A stretch of DNA of 64,000 nt from Flavipsychrobacter sp. (lineage in GTDB: Bacteria > Bacteroidota > Bacteroidia > Chitinophagales > Chitinophagaceae): contig JAFIGV010000005.1 in assembly GCA_017849575.1 (NCBI GenBank), forward strand, positions 57,148-121,147. Direction: 5' to 3'. The notes beneath the pieces were generated by a model. That model was not told where the DNA came from, did not search any database, and saw only the letters and a program-made list of their open reading frames with translations. The number at the start of each line of letters is the position of its first letter. Positions within the stretch are counted from its first letter, which is position 1. The position numbers were made by a program, and so were the translations under genes. This document shows, piece by piece, positions 25,297 through 35,100 of this stretch.

Positions 25297-27660
25297 TCAA
25301 AGTGCGAGGTCTGCATCATCATTGCCGTTAGCCGGGTTCTCAGGCTGCGGTTGTTGAGGAGCTTCATTCTGCATGTCGCGCTGCGGACGGTCGCCCCTGC
25401 TTTCCCGACGGTCGCCACGATCTCTGCGATCATTGCCACCACGGCGGTCGCCACCCCCTCTGCGGTCACCATCTCTTCTGTCGCGGCGGTCACCTTCTTT
25501 CTTCTCAGGCTCTACATATCCTTCTGGTTTTGGCATCAGCACTTTACGACTCAGACGCAGCTTACCGGTTTTAGGATCGGTGCCCACGAGCTTGATCTTT
25601 ACCTTATCGCCTTCTTTCATCACACCTTCCAGATTGTCGAGGCGCTTCCAGCTCACTTCAGAAATGTGCAGGAGTCCTTGCTTACCGGGTAAGAATTCGA
25701 TGAACGCACCAAAGGGTACAATGCTCTTCACGGTACCTTCATAGGTTTCTCCGATTTCAGGAACGGCTACGATGCCTTTGATCCAGTCTTTTGCCTTCTC
25801 AATGCTTTCTTTATTGGCAGAGAATATTTTGATAATACCCTGATCGCCAACTTCTTCAATATTGATGGTAGTGCCGGTTTCGCGCTGCATTTCCTGAATA
25901 ATCTTACCACCCGGTCCGATTACTGCACCAATAAACTCACGCTCAATTTCCATCTGCTCAATGCGCGGAGCATGTGGTTTCAGTTCTGCACGAGCTTCCG
26001 GCATACAGTTGTACATCGCATCAAGGATGTGCAACCTTCCGCGGCGGGCCTGAGCCAGTGCCTGACGCATTACATCCATGCTCAGTCCATCCACCTTTAT
26101 ATCCATTTGGATACCGCAAATACCATCGCGTGTACCCGTCACTTTAAAGTCCATATCACCCAGGTGATCTTCATCGCCAAGGATGTCGGTAAGCACTGCC
26201 CACTTTTTATCGGAGGCACGTGAGATAAGACCCATAGCTACACCGCCCACATGTTTGGGGAAAGGTGCGCCGGCATCCATCAGAGCAAGAGAGCCTGCAC
26301 AAACGGTAGCCATTGAAGACGATCCGTTGGACTCGAGAATATCCGAAACTACACGAACAGTGTAAGGGAAATCTGCTTCTGCAGGCATCATTTGCTTGAG
26401 CGAACGCATAGCGAGGTTGCCGTGTCCTACTTCTCTACGTCCGGGCGCGCGTAGAAACTTAACCTCGCCGGTTGAGTACGGAGGAAAATTGTAGTGAAGG
26501 ATAAACTTGGCGTATTCAGAAGTTGCAGCGCTTTCCTGCAGCAATTCATCTTCAGAAGTACCAAGGGTAACTGTAGTGAGGGATTGTGTTTCGCCTCGTG
26601 TAAAGAGCGCGGACCCGTGTGGTGAAGGCAGGTAATCCACCTCCATAGTCAGTTGGCGTACATCCTCCAATCCACGACCGTCAAGACGGCGATTCTCATC
26701 GAGGATCATATTGCGTACCGTATAGTACTGCAGATCTTCGAAATATTTTTTCATCAGCTTCTTATCCTCATCAGGCATTCCTGCCTCTTCGGGATAAGTG
26801 GATGAAATGTGTACTTCAAGTTCTTGTGCAATCTTTTTAAACGCCTCGCTGCGATCGTGCTTTGCGGAAGCTGCCCGGGCTACTTCCAGCAATGGCGCCT
26901 GAGCAAAGGCTTCTACTTTAGTTTTCAGCTCCTCATTTTCTGCAGGCTTAGCATATTCGCGCTTAGTGGTAATGCCCACTTTATCGCGAAGCTCTTGCTG
27001 TGCCTTGATCTGTACACGAATGGCTTCATGAGCAAGTTCGATGGTTTTGATCAGGTCTTCTTCCTGGCATTCTTTCGCCTCGCCTTCCACCATCATGATA
27101 TTTTTATCCGTAGCGGCAACGATGAAATCCATATCTGAAGATTTCATTTCGCTGCGGGAAGGATTAATGCGGTAGTCTCCATTGATGCGGGCTACACGCA
27201 CTTCCGAGATGATCTCCTGAATGGGAACATCAGAAACGGCAAGTGCAGCAGAAGCGGCAAGGCAGGCAAGTGAGTCCGGCATTACTTCCGGATCGGAAGA
27301 GATGAGGTTAACGATCACCTGTACTTCGCAGAAATAATCCTCGGGAAATAAAGGACGAAGGGCGCGATCAATAAGGCGAGAGATAAGCACTTCGTAGTCG
27401 CTCAAACGACCTTCGCGTTTAAAGAAAGAGCCGGGAATACGTCCGGCAGAAGCAAATTTTTCCTGGTAATCTACAGTCAGCGGGAAGAAAGATTGTCCGG
27501 GCTTGGGCTCAGAAGTGGCTACTACTGTGGCAAGCAACATACAGTTGCCCATACGCACTACAGCAGCACCATCTGCCTGGCGTGCAAGCTTCCCGGTTTC
27601 AATCGATATTTCTCGTCCGTCATCAAGTTTGAACGATACGGAAATCGGATTGGGAATCAT
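25297..27660 (-). CDS. pnp: Polynucleotide phosphorylase
   Basis: PNPase degrades RNA 3' to 5' with phosphate, forming nucleoside diphosphates. It is 787 aa from the ATG at 27660; a start 13 codons earlier would begin inside the terminator between rpsO and pnp. The order is RNase PH domain 1, a helical linker, RNase PH domain 2 (FPYTVRVVSDILESNGSSSM, with catalytic DILGDEDHLGDMDFK), KH domain (IGAVIGPGGKIIQEMQ) and S1 domain (YEGTVKSIVPFGAFIEFL). The C-terminus carries an unusual Arg/Asp/Gly-rich tail of about 65 residues (DRRGGGDRRGGNDRRDRG), likely a disordered RNA-binding tail. It lies directly downstream of rpsO, a common bacterial arrangement. Confidence 0.97.
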   Translation of the reverse strand: MIPNPISVSFKLDDGREISIETGKLARQADGAAVVRMGNCMLLATVVATSEPKPGQSFFPLTVDYQEKFASAGRIPGSFFKREGRLSDYEVLISRLIDRALRPLFPEDYFCEVQVIVNLISSDPEVMPDSLACLAASAALAVSDVPIQEIISEVRVARINGDYRINPSRSEMKSSDMDFIVAATDKNIMMVEGEAKECQEEDLIKTIELAHEAIRVQIKAQQELRDKVGITTKREYAKPAENEELKTKVEAFAQAPLLEVARAASAKHDRSEAFKKIAQELEVHISSTYPEEAGMPDEDKKLMKKYFEDLQYYTVRNMILDENRRLDGRGLEDVRQLTMEVDYLPSPHGSALFTRGETQSLTTVTLGTSEDELLQESAATSEYAKFILHYNFPPYSTGEVKFLRAPGRREVGHGNLAMRSLKQMMPAEADFPYTVRVVSDILESNGSSSMATVCAGSLALMDAGAPFPKHVGGVAMGLISRASDKKWAVLTDILGDEDHLGDMDFKVTGTRDGICGIQMDIKVDGLSMDVMRQALAQARRGRLHILDAMYNCMPEARAELKPHAPRIEQMEIEREFIGAVIGPGGKIIQEMQRETGTTINIEEVGDQGIIKIFSANKESIEKAKDWIKGIVAVPEIGETYEGTVKSIVPFGAFIEFLPGKQGLLHISEVSWKRLDNLEGVMKEGDKVKIKLVGTDPKTGKLRLSRKVLMPKPEGYVEPEKKEGDRRDRRDGDRRGGGDRRGGNDRRDRGDRRESRGDRPQRDMQNEAPQQPQPENPANGNDDADLAL

Positions 27661-27690
27661 AAAAATATTTTTGGCATCATTAAATAAAAG

Positions 27691-27717
27691 TATTCCCAAC
27701 CTGTGCAGTTGGGAATA
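27691..27717 (-). terminator. Hairpin between rpsO and pnp (terminator/attenuator)
   Basis: A perfect 10-bp stem (TATTCCCAAC/GTTGGGAATA) is followed on the minus strand by CTTTTATTTA. It would end part of the rpsO transcripts and reduce read-through into pnp. Confidence 0.8.
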
Positions 27718-27737
27718 GCAATAATACGGTATTTACA

Positions 27738-28010
27738 TTACTTGCGGAGACCGAGTTTCTCAATCAGCGCGCGATAGCCCTGAAGGTTGGTGCGGCTCAT
27801 GTACTGCAACAAACGACGACGGCGACCTACCATTTGCATCAAACCGCGGTGGGTAGAAAAGTCTTTCTTGTTGCTTTGCAGGTGACGCGAAATGTGATTG
27901 ATGCGTTCTGTAAGCTGTGCAATCTGCACTTCGATAGCACCAGTATTCTGCTCAGCACCACCGAAAGTGGAATAGATATTTTTCTTTTGTTCAGAAGATA
28001 AATGAGACAT
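27738..28010 (-). CDS. rpsO: 30S ribosomal protein S15
   Basis: A 90-aa protein matching S15 over its whole length: NTGAIEVQIAQLTERINHIS, HLQSNKKDFSTHRGLMQMVG, RRRRLLQYM and YRALIEKLGLRK. It binds 16S rRNA in the platform of the small subunit. A TATCTTTG promoter box lies about 32 bases upstream. pnp follows after a terminator-like hairpin. Confidence 0.98.
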   Translation of the reverse strand: MSHLSSEQKKNIYSTFGGAEQNTGAIEVQIAQLTERINHISRHLQSNKKDFSTHRGLMQMVGRRRRLLQYMSRTNLQGYRALIEKLGLRK

Positions 28011-28041
28011 TGAAAAAAATGATTTAATTTTTTTGAGAGCG

Positions 28042-28049
28042 CAAAGATA
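28042..28049 (-). promoter_or_regulatory. -7 box TATCTTTG of rpsO-pnp
   Basis: An exact TAnnTTTG match on the minus strand, with TTG 16 bases upstream (28066-28068) as a possible -33 element. Confidence 0.65.
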
Positions 28050-28206
28050 AGGAAAGATGCTATGCCAATCACTTTTTTCAGAAAAATTTGTTTATTGAAA
28101 ATCAATAGTTTGTAAACTTAGTAAACTAATTAGTTAACCCTTACTATACCTTTTGCACATTGTTTGTCACGGATTAATGCAGGTCAATTCGCTGCGTTCG
28201 CCTTTT

Positions 28207-28446
28207 CGTTGCGATCGTTGCTTGACAAAAAATATATCGACGTCGCACACGTTGCGTGAAAAACACGTGGCGCCCGCATTTTCGTTGCGATCGTTGCGTG
28301 AAAAAAAATACATCGACGTTGCGCTCGTTGCGTGAAAAAAAACAGCGACGTTGCGCTCGTTGCGTGAAAAAAACGTAGCGCCTGCATTTTCGTTGCGCTC
28401 GTTGCGTGAAAATAAAAACAGCGACGTTGCGCTCGTTGCGAGAAAA
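28207..28446 (+). repeat. Higher-order tandem repeat, seven copies of CGTTGCGCTCGTTGCGTGAA
   Basis: Seven copies start at 28207, 28241, 28283, 28317, 28349, 28391 and 28425, giving intervals of 34, 42, 34, 32, 42 and 34 bases. Short linkers (ATCGA or AGCGA) alternate with a longer one (GCGCCTGCATTTT) that recurs every third copy, so a larger unit of about 108 bases is itself repeated. Each copy contains GTTGCG twice, 9 bases apart, close to one helical turn. The frames across it on both strands are only repeated dipeptide-like strings and are not real genes. It fills the space between rpsO and the HigA-like gene. Confidence 0.85.
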
Positions 28447-28524
28447 TAAAAAATCCCAACAACTGAATCCAAATCTGGCGTTCGTAATTTCGGATATCAG
28501 ACTTTTCTACCAACTACAAACAGC

Positions 28525-28815
28525 ATGGCAAAACAAAAAAGCTTTGAAGAACTTCTTGATCTGAAATACGGCGTGCCGGGTACACCCAAAAGAAATGCCT
28601 TCGAAGAAAAAGAACTTTTGTATTCAATCAGCGAAATGATCAAACAAGCGCGAAAAGATGCCGGAATGACGCAGGAAGTACTGGCTACAAAACTGGGAAC
28701 AAAGAAATCGTACATCTCAAGATTGGAGAACGGAAAATGCGATGTGCAGTTGTCAACTTTGTACCGGATATTTGAAGAAGGATTAGGAAAGAAAATTACC
28801 ATTACTGTGGACTAA
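28525..28815 (+). CDS. HigA-like XRE-family antitoxin or regulator (no toxin adjacent)
   Basis: A 96-aa protein. Its N-terminal part (FEELLDLKYGVPGTPKRNAFEEK) resembles the HigA group, and a Cro/C1-type helix-turn-helix lies at about residues 35-88 (MIKQARKDAGMTQEVLATKL, GTKKSYISRLENGKCDVQLS). HigA normally follows a HigB toxin gene and represses the operon. Here the upstream space is repeat DNA with no HigB-like frame, and downstream is a DciA-type gene, so it is an orphan. It could bind the repeat array; this is a guess from position. Confidence 0.85.
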   Translation: MAKQKSFEELLDLKYGVPGTPKRNAFEEKELLYSISEMIKQARKDAGMTQEVLATKLGTKKSYISRLENGKCDVQLSTLYRIFEEGLGKKITITVD

Positions 28816-28863
28816 AACTTTCATTCCTTTTCCAGGTTTTAAGTCATTAATCAACTTAGTGAG

Positions 28864-29145
28864 ATGGGATCATACAGTATAGGAGAAGCGATCAATCTGC
28901 TGCTCGAAAAATCGAAATGGAAACACAAGGTCCATGAGCTACGCATGCAACAGGAATGGGAGCAAATTGTAGGAAAAACCATTTCTAAATACACCAGAAA
29001 CGTTATACTCAATGGCGAAACACTGACCATCTATACCGATGTAGCGGCACTGAAACAGGAACTGTATTTTGGCAAACAACAACTCATTGAGCGCATCAAC
29101 CAATATTTTGAGCAGCGCGTGGTCAGTGAGATCGTAGTGAAATGA
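28864..29145 (+). CDS. DciA/DUF721-family protein
   Basis: A 93-aa protein consisting of one DUF721 domain: an N-terminal helix (SIGEAINLLLEKSKWKHKV), EWEQIVGKTISKYTRNVIL, LTIYTDVAALKQELYFGKQQ and C-terminal INQYFEQRVVSEIVVK. DciA proteins help load the replicative helicase DnaB at the origin in bacteria lacking DnaC. Short single-domain members like this are common in Bacteroidota. The role is inferred from the family. Confidence 0.85.
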   Translation: MGSYSIGEAINLLLEKSKWKHKVHELRMQQEWEQIVGKTISKYTRNVILNGETLTIYTDVAALKQELYFGKQQLIERINQYFEQRVVSEIVVK

Positions 29146-29420
29146 GTTCTGGTTCACGGGCTAAGCAGTAGGTAGGACGTGCTCGCTCAACCCCGGTTTC
29201 AAGCGCCTTTCACGAACAAAACCCAAATCAACCTCTTCAATTTCTAATAATTTCCTAACGAAGGTTAACGAGAGCTTAGAAGCCTAATGCCTACTTTTAC
29301 AGCTCTTTAAAAAGAGCGCGCTATTCTGCGCGAGCCTGCTTGTTTGCTCCCGCTCTGATTTTTAACTAACCTTCGGAAAGCATCTTCTTCTTTCCGGATA
29401 CAAACTCAACCTGGAACGCC
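29146..29420. other. Intergenic leader region upstream of the KamA-like gene
   Basis: No gene is seen. A near-consensus box TACTTTTA lies at about 29292. Two 9-base inverted segments, CGAAGGTTA (29259-29267) and TAACCTTCG (29367-29375), are about 100 bases apart and could pair in a long leader. Confidence 0.3.
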
Positions 29421-30758
29421 ATGAAATACAAAGCATATTCGCTGAACAATTATTTGTCCATACCACAGGTAGCCCGGCTTACAGAAAGCCAGAAAAAAGC
29501 GATTGAAGTGGTAGGGAATGTATTGCCCTTTAAGGTGAACAACTATGTAATTGATGAACTCATCGACTGGAATGACGTGGACAATTGTCCTATCTTCAAG
29601 CTCACGTTCCCTCACAAAGGCATGTTGCTGCAAGAGCATTACCAGCTCATGGAATCGGCCATAGACCTAAGCGTGGACAAGGAGGAGATAAAATCAATTG
29701 CCAATGAAATAAGGCTGCAGCTCAACCCCCACCCGGCAGGACAACAGGAATACAATGTACCGGAGATAGATGGTCAAAAGCTGTATGGTTTGCAACATAA
29801 ATACCGCGAAACTGTTTTGTTCTTTCCAAGCTCCGGACAAACCTGCCACAGCTACTGTACCTTCTGCTTCCGCTGGCCGCAGTTTGTAGGTATGGATGAA
29901 TTGAAGTTTGCCATGAAGGAAACGGAGTTGCTGGTAAAATATCTCGAGCAACATCAGGAGGTGACAGACTTGCTCTTCACCGGCGGCGACCCCATGATCA
30001 TGGGTTATAAGGTGTTTAGAAAATATCTGGAGCCATTCCTGAGCGACAATAACAAGACGAATATTCAAACCATTCGCATCGGCACCAAAGTATTGGGGTA
30101 CTGGCCTTACAAATTTGTAACTGACAGCGATGCGGAAGACTTCCTGGCGCTGTTTAAGGAAATTACCGATCGTGGCATCAACCTCGCATTCATGGCGCAT
30201 TTCAGCCACCCCAAAGAACTGGATACACCGGTTGTAAAAACAGCCATACAGAAACTACGTGCCACGGGGGTACAGATTCGTACTCAGTCGCCGGTACTCA
30301 GGCACATCAACGATAAGCCTGAGATATGGGCGGAAATGTGGCGTAAGCAGGTCAATCTGAATTGTATTCCTTACTACTTTTTTGTAGAGCGCGACACGGG
30401 TGCACAGCCTTACTTCGCATTGCCGCTGGTGGACACCTGGAACATTTTCAGAAAGGCCTATCAAATGGTAAGCGGTGTGTGCCGAACGGTACGCGGTCCG
30501 AGCATGTCGTGCACACCGGGTAAGGTACAGATATTGGGCGTAAGCGAGGTTAACAACGAACAGGTATTTGTGCTTCGGTTCATTCAGGGTAGAAACCCGG
30601 ATTGGGTAGCCCGTCCTTTCTTTGCAAAATTTGACGAACAGGCGATATGGATGAATGAACTGAAACCTGCGTTTTCCAATCGGTTTTTCTTTGAGGAAGA
30701 AGAAGAGGTAATCTACGGAGAAAAATACTCAGACAGCGAAGTCCACAATTTCGAATAG
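29421..30758 (+). CDS. KamA-family radical SAM protein (lysine 2,3-aminomutase-like)
   Basis: A 445-aa enzyme. The radical SAM cluster motif is CX3CX2C at Cys142, Cys146 and Cys149 (TCHSYCTFCFRW). LFTGGDPMIMGYKVFRKYL gives the SAM-binding GGD, and RIGTKVLGYWPYKF and RTQSPVLRHIND are family blocks. The PLP-lysine motif of true KamA (GGGGK-type) is not obvious; the region reads SMSCTPGKVQILG, so a different substrate or reaction is likely. It is longer and more divergent than EpmB. It stands alone with a hairpin after it. Confidence 0.88.
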   Translation: MKYKAYSLNNYLSIPQVARLTESQKKAIEVVGNVLPFKVNNYVIDELIDWNDVDNCPIFKLTFPHKGMLLQEHYQLMESAIDLSVDKEEIKSIANEIRLQLNPHPAGQQEYNVPEIDGQKLYGLQHKYRETVLFFPSSGQTCHSYCTFCFRWPQFVGMDELKFAMKETELLVKYLEQHQEVTDLLFTGGDPMIMGYKVFRKYLEPFLSDNNKTNIQTIRIGTKVLGYWPYKFVTDSDAEDFLALFKEITDRGINLAFMAHFSHPKELDTPVVKTAIQKLRATGVQIRTQSPVLRHINDKPEIWAEMWRKQVNLNCIPYYFFVERDTGAQPYFALPLVDTWNIFRKAYQMVSGVCRTVRGPSMSCTPGKVQILGVSEVNNEQVFVLRFIQGRNPDWVARPFFAKFDEQAIWMNELKPAFSNRFFFEEEEEVIYGEKYSDSEVHNFE

Positions 30759-30791
30759 CATAGGCTCACCTGAGAAGATATTGTAGCAGAC

Positions 30792-30816
30792 AATGCCGGA
30801 CAAATGCTCCGGCATT
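30792..30816. terminator. Hairpin between convergent KamA-like and TolC genes
   Basis: A perfect 9-bp stem (AATGCCGGA/TCCGGCATT) with a 7-nt loop. The T tracts are weak on both sides. Confidence 0.55.
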
Positions 30817-30850
30817 CCTGTTACGATCCGGCCGCTGATGAAAACCCTTT

Positions 30851-32158
30851 CTATTCTGCCAGTCTGCTCTCAAGTTCGAGCACTCTGGTCTCATTAACTT
30901 TAAGGTTATAGCGTGCGGTATAGAGTCTTATCAGTGCCTGTACATAACTGTTTTCCGCTTCGCGGGTTTCCAGTGTGGTAGCTATCCCCACCCTGAATCT
31001 CGCCTTTTGTATGTCCAGATTTTCTTTGGCAAACCCGATGTTCTCCTCTTCCAGTCGCAGTGCGGCTACTGAGGTTTGATAATCCTTCCAGACGGCTTTG
31101 TATTGCCGTGAAATGTCTGTATTTACTTTGTCGTACAAAAGCTGCTGGCGTATCGATTCAAGGCCGGCCACCTTGCTTTGCCGTCTTAAATTGCCCCCTT
31201 GAAAAACCGGAATATTCAGACTAAGCCCGGTCGTAGGTCCGAAGGACTGATTAAATAAAAACTGACCCGACTGGCTGCGTGTTTTTTGAAAATTATAACC
31301 GGTATTGATGCCAACGGTGGGAAACTGATAGGTTCGGGTGATGCGCTCGGCCAGTTTTGCCACCTCAAGGTTTCTTCTGGCTATGTCTATCGACAGATTG
31401 AAATCTCTGAGCCGTTCGGGATCGGTAGGAACCAGACCGGTATTCAACTGAAGGCTATCGTCAACCCTGTAGGTCCGATAAGGGTCGGCCCCCATAAAAA
31501 AGTTAAGGTCGGCAAAAGCGCTATTCAATGCGGCCACCTGGCTCAGAGAGTCCGACTGGCGCGAATTATAGTCCACACGGGCTTGCAAATAGTCAACTTT
31601 GGCAGCACTACCGGTTTCGTACTTGGTCTTGCTCAGCATCATGCGTACATAAGCCAGGGCCAGACCGGTATCTATGGCTATGCCTTGCTGCTTTTGCCAC
31701 ACCACCCGGGCGTAGCTTTGCACCACCTGCGACAGCGTAGTCTGTATCTGCGCGCGCATCTGCACAGTGGCCAGTTGTTCATTGGCTTTGAGCTGCTTTT
31801 TGATCAACCATGCCCTGCCTGCGGCAAACACGGTATAGCTTACGGTGACACCTGCATTGTAACTAAGCGTTTGCGCATTGTTTACCTCCTGCACCCGCCC
31901 GTCGGCAAATTCGATGTGGGTATTCGAAAGACCGGTATTCAGTCCGCCGGTTCCGTTAAGGGAAGGGAGCAGGCCTGCATTGCCAGCAGTGTTGTTGGCC
32001 GCCGCCTGCCGGGCTGTAATGTCGGAGACCCTGATGTCAAAATTGTGCTCTAAAGCTCTCTGGACAGCATCTTCCAAAGTAAGCCTTTCGATAGAGGGCT
32101 GAGCCTCAACACGGGCAAAAAGCAAAATCAATATGACTGAAAACAATCCCTTTTTCAT
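30851..32158 (-). CDS. TolC-family outer membrane efflux protein
   Basis: A 435-aa protein with a signal peptide (MKKGLFSVILILLFARVEAQ) and the duplicated TolC outer membrane factor architecture: LTLEDAVQRALEHNFDIRVS at the start of the first repeat and SLNIPVFQGGNLRRQSKVAG at the second. Long helical stretches with Ala, Gln and Leu fit the periplasmic tunnel. It begins immediately after the stop of the RND pump gene, so the two are cotranscribed and form the outer channel and inner pump of one efflux system. Confidence 0.93.
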   Translation of the reverse strand: MKKGLFSVILILLFARVEAQPSIERLTLEDAVQRALEHNFDIRVSDITARQAAANNTAGNAGLLPSLNGTGGLNTGLSNTHIEFADGRVQEVNNAQTLSYNAGVTVSYTVFAAGRAWLIKKQLKANEQLATVQMRAQIQTTLSQVVQSYARVVWQKQQGIAIDTGLALAYVRMMLSKTKYETGSAAKVDYLQARVDYNSRQSDSLSQVAALNSAFADLNFFMGADPYRTYRVDDSLQLNTGLVPTDPERLRDFNLSIDIARRNLEVAKLAERITRTYQFPTVGINTGYNFQKTRSQSGQFLFNQSFGPTTGLSLNIPVFQGGNLRRQSKVAGLESIRQQLLYDKVNTDISRQYKAVWKDYQTSVAALRLEEENIGFAKENLDIQKARFRVGIATTLETREAENSYVQALIRLYTARYNLKVNETRVLELESRLAE

Positions 32159-35100
32159 CTAATCATCCAGTTTTGTAAGGGCCGATGTCTGCGTCAGCTT
32201 CCTGCGCGAAAGCAAGGTGTACATTACCGGAACAATGAACAATGAAAGCAGCAACGAAAACAAGACGCCGCCCACAATAACAATACCCAGGGGTATGCGA
32301 CTGGTGGAGGCCGCGCCTAAAGACAAGGCCAGGGGCAAAGCGCCAAAGATCATAGCAAGGCTGGTCATGAGGATGGGGCGTAAACGCATAGAGGCCGCAT
32401 AGATAGCAGACTTTACGGCCGATGATCCCTTCTCGCGGATATGATTAGAATATTCCACAATCAAAATTCCATTTTTTGTCACGAGGCCTATCAGCATGAT
32501 CATTCCGATCTGTGAAAAAATATTCAGCGTTTGCCCGAAGAGCCACAATGAAAGTACTGCACCCGCTATGGCCAGGGGTACGGTAAGCATAATAATAAAG
32601 GGATCAATAAAACTCTCGAATTGCGCAGCAAGTATGAGATAGATCAACACAAGCGCAAGCATAAAGGCAAACAATGTATTGGAGGAACTTTCCTGATAAT
32701 CTTTGGATGAACCGGCCAGTGAGGCAGAGAATGATTCGTCAATCACTTTCTGATCTTTCAGTTTCTGATAGATCTGATCCATCGCCGCAATGCCGTCACC
32801 GATTGTTTTGCCGGGCGCCAGATTTGCGGACACGGTAGCCGATTTATAACGATTGTAGTGATAAATCTGTGACGGGCTGGTGGTTTCTTCTACCTGCACC
32901 AGATTGTCCAAAGCTACAAGCTCACCACCCGAGTTGCGCACAAAGTAATTTCCCAGATCTGCGGGAGCGTCGCGCTCGCTGCGCTCCACCTGTCCCATCA
33001 CCTGATATTGCTTGCCGCTTTTGGTAAAGTACCCGAGCCTGCCGTTACTCAAAGCCAACTGAAGGGTTTGGGAAACTTCCGACACGGAAACACCCATTTG
33101 TGAAGCCTTTGCCCGATCGATCGTCACGGTAAGTTCTGGTTTGTTGAATTTTAGATCGGCATCTACACCCTGAAAGGTGGGATTTTGATTGGCTGCCTCC
33201 AGAAACTGAGGTAGCACTTTTGCCAGCTTTTCAAAATCTATGTTCTGCAGTACATAGGCCACGGGGAAGGCACTGCCGCCACGCTGCACCGCTATGGTTT
33301 GCTCTTGTATCGCAAAAGCGCGACCGAAATTGTACTTCATTATATTCCGGTTCACGGCCTGCACTATATCATTCTGACTACGGCTCCGTTCACCCGGATC
33401 AGAAAGACGAACATTGAGAAAACCGGTATTGACTGCGCCTGAACCCGTAAACCCCGGCGCCGTAACCGACAAGATCACACGGCTTTCCGGCACGGAGTCG
33501 ATGATTACCTGTACGATCTTACCCATGTAGTCGTCCATCGCATCGAAAGAAGTGCCTTCGGGAGCCGAAACCTGCATGCGAAAACGACTGCGGTCTTCAA
33601 GCGGCGCGAGCTCACTCTGCAGACTTCCTCCCAGCAAAAAAATGAGTACAAAAGATGTAAGCATTCCGGTAATGGCCACCCATTTCCGGCGCATCATCCA
33701 TACCAGCCCTTTTTTGTACGTTCGCTCCATACCTAAAAAGAAAGGCTCGGTACGCACGTAAAACTTTGAAGGCTTATGATTTTTACGGGTAAGGTAAACG
33801 TTTAGTACAGGTGTAAGTGTGAGCGAAACAAAAGCAGAAACCAATACCGCACCGGCTACTACAATGCCAAATTCTCTAAACAATCTTCCTGTAAAACCCT
33901 GTAAAAAAACGATGGGTAAAAACACCACCGCAAGTGTGATAGAAGTAGAGATGACGGCGAAATAAATCTCCTCGCTTCCTTCTTTTGCGGCCCGGTGTTT
34001 CTCCATGCCGGCTTCTATTTTTTTATAAATATTTTCCGTCACCACAATACCATCGTCCACCACCAGACCCGTAGCCAATACAATGGCAAGCAAGGTGAGA
34101 ATGTTGATGGTGAAACCCGAAATGTACATGATAAAAAAAGCGGCAATAAGGCTTACCGGGATATCAATGAGCGGACGGAAAGCAATGAGCCAGTCGCGGA
34201 AGAAGAGATAAATAATGAGGATAACCAGCACAAAAGAAATCAGCAAAGTCTCTTCCACTTCGGAGATGGACTTTTTGATATTTGCCGTATTATCCATGGC
34301 TATGTCCACTTTGAAATCGGCAGGAATGTCTTTTTTCAAAGCATTGTAGCGCTTGTAAAATTCGTCGGCAATGGCTACGTAGTTTGATCCCGGTTGTGGT
34401 GTAACAGCTAACGCGATCATGGGCGTGCCGCTTTCTTTCAATACAGTTTCTTCGTTTTCAGGACCGAGCACCGCTTCACCAATCTCCCGAAGATGTATGT
34501 CTGCTCCGTCAATATTTTTTACGATCAGGTTATTGAAATCTTCTTCTGTCTGCAGCCTGCCAAAAGTGCGCACGGAAAGCTCGGTGTTGTAACCATAAAT
34601 TTTACCGGAAGGCAATTCTACGTTTTGTTTGTTCAGCGCCTGTTCAATATCCTGAAAGGTAATGCCGTAACCTGCCATTTTCAGCGGATCGAGCCACAGG
34701 CGCATGGCATAACGCTTTTCACCCCATATGCGGATGCTGCTCACACCGGGTATAGTTTGCAACCGCTCTACCAAAACGTTTTCGGCATATTCTGTAAGCT
34801 CCAACTGATTTTTGGTATCACTCTGCACCGTCATAGAAAGGATGGGCGACGAGCTGGCATCGGCTTTCGAAACGACCGGCGGGGCATCAACATCCTGTGG
34901 CAGACTCCGGACAGCCTGCGACACCTTATCGCGTACATCATTGGCTGCCGCTTCAAGGTCCACGCCAAGGTCAAATTCCACAGTGATATTACTGCTTCCC
35001 TGTGCGCTCGTAGACGAAATATTCCTGATTCCTGCGATACCGTTAATGGACTTTTCAAGTGGTTCTGTGATCTGAGACTCAATAATGTCCGGATTTGCGC

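Noticed and set aside
28207..28446. CRISPR array
   Set aside because: The units are separated by short, themselves repeated linkers rather than unique 30-40 base spacers, and no cas genes are nearby.
28167..28513. Open frames on both strands across the 28.2-28.45 kb repeats
   Set aside because: They encode only repeats of the array (strings such as RNERN or ATSAT) and exist because the unit lacks stops; no start context or family.
31286..32053. 255-aa plus-strand frame opposite the TolC gene
   Set aside because: Shadow frame; the minus strand encodes a clear TolC-family protein with signal peptide.
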